Assembly: GCF_000276665.1 (NCBI RefSeq)
Contig: NW_004955463.1
Location: 14,319,325-14,383,324 of the forward strand
DNA from: Chinchilla lanigera
Lineage: Eukaryota; Chordata; Mammalia; Rodentia; Chinchillidae
Direction of reading: 5' to 3'
DNA: 64,000 bases
Of this stretch, positions 55,767 to 64,000 are shown in pieces. Positions within the stretch are counted from its first letter, which is position 1. Every line of letters begins with the position of its first letter. Below the pieces are notes generated by a model. The model was not told the origin of the DNA, did not search any database, and was given only the letters and a program-made list of their open reading frames with translations. A program made the translations under genes and the position numbers.

Positions 55767-57357
55767 GTGAGTGACAGGGTGCTGGGCATTATGTTCTATG
55801 TAGTATTCTCTATGGGTTTGGCAGTCAGCTGCTTTGGTTTTGGTGAACTGCATTTATTTTTGAGGTGCAGTGGGGGCGCAGACAAAGCTGTTATGCCACA
55901 GACTTCACTGTTTTGCCTAACTCTTGTGTAGTTAGAAATACTAGAGGTTTCCTTTGTAGATTTCTGCCTTATTTCTGAATCCTCAGCATATGTAGCCAAG
56001 CTGTTTTCCTCCCACCCTGAATAACTTTTAATGTTTAAAAAAAAAATCAGGTAGAAATTTGATGGTTTTCAGAAATCCTTGCTGGGAATCCCTGAATACA
56101 GAATTCAAGTGTCAGTGCTAGCCACCATCTTCAGATTCTTTATGGATAAAACAAAAAAATTCCAACCTACAAATTACCTGTCCAGTGTCAGTAATGTAAA
56201 AATGGTTCATAAGGATCTTAGAGAAGTGTTTTTTTAAACAGAAAGTAGTAGTTTTTTATTGTTACTATTGTTGGAGATAAATCTGCCATGAATAGTTGAG
56301 AGTTCTTGTCTTCATTTTTGGTTCATTAGCAAAAAGGCAAATTTCCATTGAGAATTAAGACTATTTTAAAAGATTGTTTAAACCTGAATAACTTAGTCTT
56401 TTGTCGCGTGCTTCCTCCATCCCCTCATTTCTCCTGCAAACTGGGTGATTTTTGCAAAACTTTGAATTTCCTTGAGTGATCCCTCAGGCCATACTCTTGT
56501 GTCATGTTTCAGTTTAACTTTGTCAGAGGGTTACTGTGTCGTAAAAATTAAATTGACTAGATGCTGGTATATCCCTTGGTGACATTGTAACATTTTACTA
56601 AATATTAGCTATAAAGAAGGTCCGTTGACATAGAGAGTGAAATGTGGAATGGGCAAATAAGAAGTAAGGTAGTTGTAGTTATCATGAGGTCATTTGTGGA
56701 AATACTTTTCAGTATTATTATGACTTTTAAAAAAAAACAACTAGGTAGTGAATTATACTGGGAAAGAGAATATCCAGAGCTTTAAAGAGCAGAAATATTG
56801 GCTTCAAGACTGTGATGGTTGAGCAATATAGATAACAGTTCTATAATAGCTTCCGTATATTCCTCACCTTCTCTGAGGGTAATGAGATGTCATCAGTAGC
56901 TCTTGATCTTTTCTCTGATTATGTGGGAGCAGTTAAATGCTTGTTGAAGTATATTATTGGTTGGGTGTTCACACAGTCCTCTTTTGTGGCTGTTAAGGTT
57001 AGGTACTTAGGTCTAGGCCGCCCTTGGGGTACATATGGGGCATTTCAATACCTTGGTGCTTTCTCCCCTAAACATGAGCTACTTCTGCCTACCCCAGCTA
57101 ATAAGTAGTTGTTTGGGGAGCCTTCCTTCCAGTTGCTTGCTGATATTAGGCAGTGGATTCATGTCAGAGAAGATTAAATACGAACCAATGAGAGAGAAAT
57201 TTACTCTTTATATTCAGCACCAAGAAGCATTCTGTCTTGAGTTTTGACATTTTTACCTGGTAACATTTTCTTCTATTCTTTTTTTGTCAAATGAACTTCT
57301 TGATATACCTTGTAGAGTTTTTGTTTTAATTCTCACATAATCAAAATTCTTACCCTG

Positions 57358-57532
57358 TTGAATGTGTAGTTCACATCTGTCATCCCAGCAGTCTTAGGAG
57401 CCTGAGGCAAGAGAATCTAAAGTTCAAGCCCAGGCAGTTTAGTGGCTTAGCAAGACCTTGTCTCAAAATTTTAAAAATAAATAAGTAAAAAGGGCTGGAG
57501 ATGTAGCTTGTGGAAAGGCCTTGGTTTCAGAC
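57358..57532 (+). repeat. B1-dID dimeric SINE
   Basis: TTCACATCTGTCATCCCAGC, CTGAGGCAAGAGAATC, CCTTGTCTCAAAATTTTAAA, then AGGGCTGGAGATGTAGCTTG. Confidence 0.85.
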
Positions 57533-57984
57533 AGACAAAACTTCTTTCTGCAAGAAAGGGTTGGTAGACCTCTTATGGAACACTCTAGGGTCTTGGTTAG
57601 CAGAATGCTTCATTGTAGAAAAGACTGAAAACAGATACTTGGTGATAGCATCTAGTGGATACTGTACTTAGGAATTTTGCATGACATTCAGAAAGATGTA
57701 TATAATTGACTTCTGGATTCTTCTATAAAATGGAGACACCATAACATGATTGCGATTTTGCACATCAAATAAGATAGATTATACAAAATCATTTTAAGCT
57801 TCTTAGTAATGCGCATCTATTATAAAGACAACCAAATATGTTTTGAAATATATTTTACAAATGTATTTTATTCATATATTGCCTTTAATCTGAGTGACTA
57901 GTCAGTAGAGACTAAACGTGTTTAGCAATGAAATATCGCTTTTATATATTCTCATATATTTAGGAGGTTATTTTCATCTACAAA

Positions 57985-58073
57985 TTGATTTTTTTTTGGT
58001 ACCAAGAATTGAACTCACGACCTTGCACTTGCCAGGCAGGCACTTGTGCCACTGAGCTATATCTCCGGCCTTG
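57985..58073 (-). repeat. ID SINE with target duplication
   Basis: GGTACCAAGAATTGAACTCA, CCAGGCAGGCACTTGTGCCA and GCTATATCTCCGGCC, with CAAATTGA on both sides. Confidence 0.92.
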
Positions 58074-59633
58074 CAAATTGAATATGCCGCATTTCTGAGT
58101 GTTTAACCACTCCTACTCCATTAGAGTTGAGGTGCTGTTAACCATTCACCAGTGCTAACATTCATGAATGTGATATTTTTTTATTTATATCTCACCTTAC
58201 AGAAAGAACTGTGTAGCTTTTACATCTACCAAACTAAAGATAAATTTTGGGGCTTTACATGATTTTTTTCTCCATCTGTCTGTCTCTTTCCTGTCTCTAA
58301 TTTTGTTGGTGCATCAGGACCACTGAGCAAGTGAAATTTCTCTGTTTTCTGTTGTAAGTACTCTTGCTGTTTCTGTTTGTCCCTGGGACTGTTGGCACTT
58401 TGCTGCCCCACCCCTGCCCCAACTATCTCTCCACAGCATGTTGGCTTCTGTTTCTGAGTTTGATCTTTTCATCTGTTTCTGAGTTTGATCTTCTGATGAT
58501 TTTTTTTTGCATTTCATTTGCCACTTCCTGAGTCAGCTTAGCCTTGCATTGTTTTTGTACCTAAAGGAGTGGAGATTGCCCTTCCTGCCTTAGGTATGTG
58601 AGCTTGCGCTCCCTGGCTTGGCACACATCATGTGGCATTTTGGGTTTGAAGAGCTGGCTTGGCCCCCAAGATCAACAGGTTTGAGGGAATGCACTGCTAT
58701 TTAATGTTGGAAATTGGTGGATTTTTTTTAAATGGTAGAAGGCTGCTTGGAACAGGTGATAAATTTTACTGAATCAACTTGAGTTTAGTGGCAGAAGTTG
58801 GCACTTACTAACAGCATTAGGGAAATAAGGTCATGAACTAGTGATTGTACACTTTCTAATAACCTGTAGGCTTGTCTTTTAATTTTTTTCCACCAAAGAA
58901 AAGCAAGTTGAAAATAATTTTTTTTTGGTCAGAGTGTCATTTTTACTGGAAAGTTTAAGTTCATTGAAACAGTAGTCTGTGAGTTGACCTCATGATCACA
59001 AATGATATCTAATCTAAAAATAACAGGTACTCCCAAGTTTTCCACAATTCTGGGCTTCACACTACATAATGCTCATCTTCCACCTCACTACTTAATAAGA
59101 GTGGTAACAGTTTCCTCAAATACCTTTATACTTTGTTGACCATAGTTCTTTTCTGTAAACACCTAAGTCTAGACTGGAGCTGTCTTAGGAGACTTCTGTG
59201 GCTTTTAGTACAATAAAGAATTTTTAAAGAATTTGGTCCAGCGTGATGATTTTTCTGATGAACATCAAAGCCAAGCGACTAAAGTTCAGAATGGAACCTC
59301 CCTAACTGCTAAGACTACTATCTGGAAGGCTTTGGGTGGTGGGTAATTAAACACGGTAGGGGATCAAAGTACTGATGTTTGATAATCCACAGAAACAAAT
59401 AAGGTGGTCTTTTCAAACAGTGAACCTAGCTGTCATTCTTTGCTTGCCCTGTCTGTTGGGAGAAGACTCAGAGACAGCACAGGTGTCTGCGTCTCTACCA
59501 TGCAGATGTTTGATGTGTGTGCTGTTGTATGCTTTGGCTTCTACCTGCATACACTGCGCTTTGCTCCATCTTATTCCTTGAAAGTTGTTGTTGTGATTCC
59601 AAATTGGCTTGTTTGTATTTTTTCTCTTTGCAG

Positions 59634-59694
59634 GAGTGGCTGCAAGGTGAAGAAATATGAAAGTCAGTCTCCTGCTTTGGAAACTTGTTCTCAG
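59634..59694 (+). CDS. TACC1: TACC1 coding exon 4
   Basis: The 61-bp exon completes Thr464 (AC|G) and encodes SGCKVKKYESQSPALETCSQ (465-484), ending in phase 0. With the end of exon 3 it forms a second basic cluster, SPKKSKSRLITSGCKVKK (454-471), at the place of the second bipartite nuclear signal of human TACC1 as I recall. The acceptor TTTCTCTTTGCAG|G and donor CAG|GTAAGT are both strong. Confidence 0.95.
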
Positions 59695-59913
59695 GTAAGT
59701 CTGTGTCTGTCACCAGACTCATAGAGCAGTGATCCCCAAACTAGAGTTTACATCCTCTCAGGGTACCTCAGAGTGGGTGTCTGAGTATTCAACTTTAAGG
59801 AAATCAATTTTCTGATCCTTAATGTCCTAAAATCATCTGGGAAGGACCCTAAAAATGAGAAAGCTCTTTTATAGTGATCCCTTTTTAAAAATAATTTCCA
59901 TGCTAAATCGTAG

Positions 59914-59986
59914 GAAGGTATACCACCAGAGTGTGAAAACCTCCAAGACAAGAAAGATTTGAAATACAGGGGTAGGTTCTCAGAAG
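59914..59986 (+). other. Exon-like block in intron 4
   Basis: A 73-bp open block lies between AAATCGTAG and AAG|GTGAGT. In the phase left by exon 4 it reads EGIPPECENLQDKKDLKYRG and RFSE, a charged composition like the rest of TACC1. It is not part of the main reading frame: 73 is not a multiple of three, and joining it to exon 5 gives an immediate TGA. The acceptor tract is weak. Confidence 0.3.
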
Positions 59987-60081
59987 GTGAGTGGTTTTAG
60001 ATACCTTTTTATAACTGGTATCCAGTTCATTGCTGTCAAGAAAAGGGACAACCTGGGTTGTCAGCTTGTTAAAAATAAGAT

Positions 60082-60293
60082 TTTTTGTTTGTTTTCAAAC
60101 TCAAGGCCATGTGTATGCTAGGCAAGTGTTGCACCACTGAAGTGCATCCCCAGCCAGAAATAGGGGTTGGGTTGGATTGGGTTTGTTTGAGAGAGGGCTG
60201 CAGTAAGTTGCTTAAGCTGGCCTTGAACTTTAATTCCTCCTGCCTCAACCTCTGAGTAGCTGGGATTGTAAGTGTGTGCCAACCTGCCCAGTT
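60082..60293 (-). repeat. B1-dID dimeric SINE
   Basis: Antisense ID (TTTTCAAACTCAAGGCCATG ... GAAGTGCATCCCCAGCC), linker, then antisense B1 (GAGAGAGGGCTGCAGTAAGT ... GTGTGCCAACCTGCCCAG). Confidence 0.85.
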
Positions 60294-61359
60294 GAAAAGT
60301 AAGTTTTAATTATGGAATCTTTTGACACATGGAAAAAAGATTTGAAACACATTTCTATTATAAAACTTCTTTTCAGTTTCATCACTTTATATAATAAGGT
60401 TTCTTATTGATTATAATGTAAAGGTGGAAACCAGTAATAAAAATGATATTAGTGTTTATTTTATTCTAGCAATAAATACTGTCCATCCATGACTATATGA
60501 ATTGGGAAACAATAAAAGCCCAGGTCCATATGATTGCAATGAGATCCATTTTGTAAAACCTTCAGCATAACTAGAATTACAGAAACATACTTGCATTGGT
60601 TAATAGAATGCAATTTAAGTTTAGCTTATCCTATGTGACTTAGACCAAAAATTTGATACATACTTTAAATTTTTAAAAGGCAGTTGAGGATTGCTGTCTG
60701 GTTACTCTTCATCTATTACAAATAGATAAAAAGATCCTCCCTAAAATTTGACCAAAATGGACAGCAAAAGCTATGAGAAAATTACTTTGGGTTTGATAAA
60801 ATATATATATTTTTGGCACTGAAAAGTTTTAAAATCAATGCAACAAATTCTATTTTCATGTTTGATAATACTTCTAAAAATTTGTAATCTTTTGAAGAAA
60901 AATTATGCATTAGTAATTATAATGATAATTCTTCAAGAGAAAGAAGTTAATGCTTTGATATTTATGGTCAAAGAGAAAAACTTCCAATTTATTCTTAACA
61001 GAGAAATAGAATAAAGAGACCTTTAAAAGTCTTTCAGTCTACATGTATTTTGTTGGAATAATTTATTGATTGAAGTGAAATACAAATTCTTAGAGGAAAA
61101 GGGAAAATGTAAATTTCTATTAAAAGAACTTATAAAGTTTAAAAATAGATCATAGGGTATCACATCACTAGAGTAACTTAACTGTATTAACGAAGAATGT
61201 AGCAGGTATTACATTCTACATTGTTTGGGATTATTCAGAATTAATTCATTCTGTTAAAGATATTTATTATTAATTTTTTAAAGATAATTTATCCTGAAAA
61301 GTTTTTAGATGTAACTTGAAAATGTAATGGGCATGCAAGGATTTTCAAAAAAACAACTA
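60294..61359. other. AT-rich part of intron 4
   Basis: About 1 kb of clearly AT-rich sequence with homopolymer A and T runs and an ATATATATAT stretch near 60801. No repeat family or exon recognised. Confidence 0.5.
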
Positions 61360-61518
61360 AGTTGGGCAGGGTGGCACACATCTGTAACCGTAGCATTTAG
61401 GAGACTGAAGCAGGTGGGTTGCAAGTTCAGGGTCAGCCTGAGCTATCTATCTAGAGAGAACCTGTCTCAAAAAAGTATAATATAAAACAAAAACAACACC
61501 AAAACAAACCAAAAAACA
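61360..61518 (+). repeat. B1 SINE
   Basis: AGTTGGGCAGGGTGGCACAC, GAGACTGAAGCAGGTGGGTT and CCTGTCTCAAAAAAGT, with a long CAAAA-type tail. Confidence 0.85.
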
Positions 61519-61821
61519 AGTAGAAGGTATATGAGCAAGAAGAAAACTACTGTCTTAGATCACTTAAATTATTTGTGTACAAATTTAGGCCGGAAAAGTT
61601 TGTTTTTTCAAACCCCAGATTCAAGTTACAGAGTCTAAGTTCTAGAAAACAGCATTTCAAGATGGGAAGAACCAAGTGCTTCTCTGCTTTGTACCTGGAT
61701 CTGTGACGAATTCTGTCAAATATATGTACAGAATGTGACTGCTTGCTCCATTTTGGGAAATGTTACTTTTCCTCATAGTTTGTCCCCCTAATGGGTAGTG
61801 ACTTTTGTGTCACATTTCTAG

Positions 61822-62029
61822 GATGAAGAAGCAGTGATCTCCCAGATTTCAGACATTTCTAGTAGGGATGGCCATGCTACTGATGAGGAGAAACTGGCAT
61901 CCACGTCATGTGGTCAGAAATCAGCTGGGGCCACGGTGAAAGGTGAGCCAGAGGAAGACCTGGAGTACTTTGAATGTTCCAATGTTCCCGTGTCTACCAT
62001 AAATCATGCGTTCTCATCCTCAGAAGCAG
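61822..62029 (+). CDS. TACC1: TACC1 coding exon 5
   Basis: Residues 485-553 plus one base (208 bp): DEEAVISQISDISSRDGHAT, DEEKLASTSCGQKSAGATVK, GEPEEDLEYFECSNVPVSTI, NHAFSSSEA. This is the most conserved stretch in the window against human TACC1 as I recall it. The acceptor is CACATTTCTAG|G and the donor GCAG|GTATGG. The open frame that continues to 62121 is intron read-through: it leaves the TACC1 sequence exactly at the GT. The next exon, leading towards the coiled coil, was not found before 64000. Confidence 0.97.
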
Positions 62030-62433
62030 GTATGGAAGCATATCTTCATCTTCACCTATATAAGCATAGAAATGCCAGAAAACGTAAAGTGAGAGGTATC
62101 TTAGAGAGATTAGAGAAATGAGTCCCTTCGGGGCTAGGTTTCAGATGCTGATATGTGCTTTGCTTCTTTACCTAGAAAAGAGACCACCAAAACTGTTTAT
62201 TGAAATACTAGGGATATATGGATAAGTGTAGCAGGATGTCCAGGAGACACTAAGTTATAATAGTGCTTGAATTTCTCTATAGTTTTATATTAATATGGCC
62301 AAGTAAGTTGTACAAGGCACAAGAACACTTCAAAATGAAGGTCCATATGAGAAAACTTTTTATGGACAGTCATAGAGAAGTATGATTAGCAGATAGATGC
62401 TTAGTTCAGATTCTTCTGAGTATTTCTGTGTCT

Positions 62434-62528
62434 TTTTTTTTTTTAAAGGGGGCATTTACCGGGAATGGAACTCAGGACCTCTTGCTTGTCAGACAGGCGC
62501 TGTGCCACTGAGCTAAATCCCCAGCCCA
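62434..62528 (-). repeat. ID SINE with target duplication
   Basis: A poly-T lead, ACCGGGAATGGAACTCAGGA and CACTGAGCTAAATCCCCAGC. TATTTCTGTGTCT and TATCTCTGTGTCT flank it. Confidence 0.9.
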
Positions 62529-63214
62529 TATCTCTGTGTCTTGGAGAATGAAGATGCTCTTTTCCTCCAAGTATTGAGAGGGTCTACTCTGGAGTGAGGG
62601 AGGGTCTTACTACCTACTTTTAGGAGAAGATCAGAAAATCTTTTACAGTCTGCACCATAGAGAAGGACAGAGACCTTCCTGCTTCTTCTGATTCCTCCTT
62701 AAATGCTGAGATGCCATATTTTGGGGTGTTCTGAATAGTCACTAGTAAATGGGAGAGTTAGATTGCAACCTAAGCAATCTAGTTCCATAGCCTCCAACCT
62801 CAGTATAAAGTGATTGTTTTCATTCCACTCAGCTACTGTAAATTTTCCTGTAAAAGATATGGTAGATTGAAATTGACCAGTGCTCTGTAAAACCCCTGAC
62901 ATGCTAAGGAAGAACCTGAACTACCTGGGCTGGGCAGTAAGCCCACGTACCACGTACCACTTACTCCATGCCTTCTAGAGTGAAGGCCCTCGTTAGGTCT
63001 CGCATCACATCCGTGGCCTAAACTTATGAAAGGTTTGAACTGTGTTCCTGACTACATTCAATATTATTAAAAACTCAGATCTTCTTAAGCAACATAATTT
63101 GTGGGCTTTTGGACAAAGAATTTTAAACATTATGATTTGCCATCAAACCCAGGGAAGCAGGTGAAAGTTGGGACTTTGAGCAAGTGATTTTGTCTAGCCT
63201 CCTCATTGTCTCCC

Positions 63215-63625
63215 AGGCTCCATTTCCTGTGTGTGTCAGTGAGCTCTCCATTAGCATTACATATACCTCAACTTCGGCAAAGAAAGGCTTATTTTGGGTG
63301 GTTCCTGGTTTTAGAGATTCAGTCTATGATCAAGGTAGACTCCGTGCTCTTTCACCTGTAGTGTGGGTGACAGCTGGCAACAGCAAGGAGGATATGGTGG
63401 AGCTTACCTTCTAGCCAGGAAGCAAAAGAAAGGAAACAAGGAAGATAGGGTCCCACAGTGCCCTTCAGGTCCACCTCCCACCTCCCACCTTGCACGCGCA
63501 ATCACCAAGGACCTCCTGGCCTGCTTCAGTTCTTACAACCTCCCAAATGCACCACCCTGGGGCCTAAGCTTTTTACACAGAGGCCTTTGGGGACATTCAG
63601 TATCAAACTATAACACTATTCATAA
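63215..63625 (-). mobile_element. MaLR-type LTR fragment
   Basis: GCAAAGAAAGGCTTATTTTG, ATTCAGTCTATGATCAAGG, CACCACCCTGGGGCCTAAGC and GGCCTTTGGGGACATTCAGT, the same body plan as the copy at 20125-20548. No coding content. Confidence 0.65.
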
Positions 63626-63699
63626 AGCAAACATGCCAGCCATTGTTCTTGTTTCCTTTCCCAAAGGCCCTGTTAACCATTTTGATTGGTACCCCTTTT

Positions 63700-63847
63700 G
63701 CTTGCCCCCCACTGACATAGTCTCATTGTGTAGCCCAAGCTGGCATTGAAATTGCTAGGTAGCCTAGGCTGGCCTGGAACTTATGATCCTCTTGCCCTGG
63801 CCTCCTGAGTGCTAGGATTACAGATCTGCACCACTATACCTGGCTTA
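63700..63847 (-). repeat. B1 SINE
   Basis: GACATAGTCTCATTGTGTAG ... GCACCACTATACCTGGC, antisense, with both 29-bp units. Confidence 0.9.
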
Positions 63848-64000
63848 ATCCTGAGTACTGTACTCTTATACCTCCTTTTTTTTTTCCTTCTATGTATCTT
63901 TTTTTGCTATTTTGTATAAAAGTTCTACCCATCCTTCCAGGTCTGTCTTGAATGTTTCTTCATCTCACTGCACTCTATGCTCCCACCACATTTCTTCTTC

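Larger units (their letters stand above)
55767..59633 (+). other. TACC1: TACC1 intron 3
   Basis: GTGAGT ... TTTTTTCTCTTTGCAG. It holds a B1-dID at 57358-57532, an ID at 57985-58073 and a 25-bp imperfect tandem duplication near 58447-58496. The remainder (55767-57357, 57533-57984 and 58074-59633) has no recognised repeat or exon. Confidence 0.9.
24767..64000 (+). other. TACC1: TACC1 gene, 5' part
   Basis: TACC1 belongs to the TACC family of centrosome and spindle proteins; the family's C-terminal coiled coil binds ch-TOG (CKAP5) and Aurora A, and TACC1 also has reported RNA-processing and nuclear partners. Five consecutive coding exons are visible with splice phases that all fit, giving 553 codons plus one base of an expected total of about 800. 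The TACC coiled-coil domain, stop codon and 3' UTR lie beyond 64000. Introns are 922 bp, 28687 bp, 3867 bp and 2127 bp, and intron 5 is open at the window edge. No frameshift or stop is found, so the locus looks functional. Alternative first exons and isoforms are known for this gene in other mammals, but I could not place any here. Confidence 0.95.
62030..64000 (+). other. TACC1: TACC1 intron 5, partial
   Basis: It begins GTATGG and runs off the window. Contents: an ID (62434-62528), a MaLR-type LTR (63215-63625) and a B1 (63700-63847). The other stretches, 62030-62433 and 62529-63214, show nothing recognisable. Confidence 0.85.

Noticed and set aside
62030..62121. Continuation of the TACC1 exon 5 frame
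   Set aside because: The protein stops resembling TACC1 exactly at GCAG|GTATGG, a splice donor, so this is intron read-through.

Overview
This is nuclear DNA of a placental mammal, almost certainly a rodent. It is packed with B1 SINEs, tRNA-Ala-derived ID SINEs and head-to-tail B1+ID fusions of the B1-dID type, on a background of LINE-1, L2, MIR, MaLR-type LTRs and a Tigger DNA transposon. The B1 and ID forms do not look like those of mouse or rat, and B1-dID fusions are known from non-murine rodents. I cannot name the species.

The window holds one real protein gene, the 5' part of TACC1 (transforming acidic coiled-coil containing protein 1) on the + strand. Five coding exons can be placed to the base by reading frame and splice signals: 24767-24927, 25850-25965, 54653-55766, 59634-59694 and 61822-62029. 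Together they give 553 codons plus one base with no frame break. The TACC coiled-coil exons lie past the right edge.

Layout. 1-23500 is upstream DNA with no gene I recognise: SINEs, three antisense MaLR-type LTRs, two antisense L1 remnants, a GT-rich low-complexity stretch (7630-8330) and pyrimidine tracts. About 24100-25330 is a CpG island promoter region broken by a 305-base run of N just upstream of the start codon. Intron 1 (24928-25849) appears to be a GC-AG intron. Intron 2 (25966-54652, 28.7 kb) is a repeat landscape. It contains antisense L1s, an RPL12 processed pseudogene nested in one of them, an exact 377-bp tandem array, a Tigger1-like transposon carrying a two-part SINE, and a B1 whose internal 29-mer has grown to six copies. 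Introns 3 to 5 hold SINEs, mostly unassigned sequence and one exon-like block at 59914-59986.

I found no undescribed gene system. The points most worth following are the GC splice donor of exon 1 with a frame-breaking GTGAGT 11 bases upstream, the B1 29-mer expansion, the perfect 377-bp tandem array, and several nested insertions that give a relative order of repeat activity. Family names rest on recognition by eye, and comparisons with human TACC1 rest on memory, not on a search.
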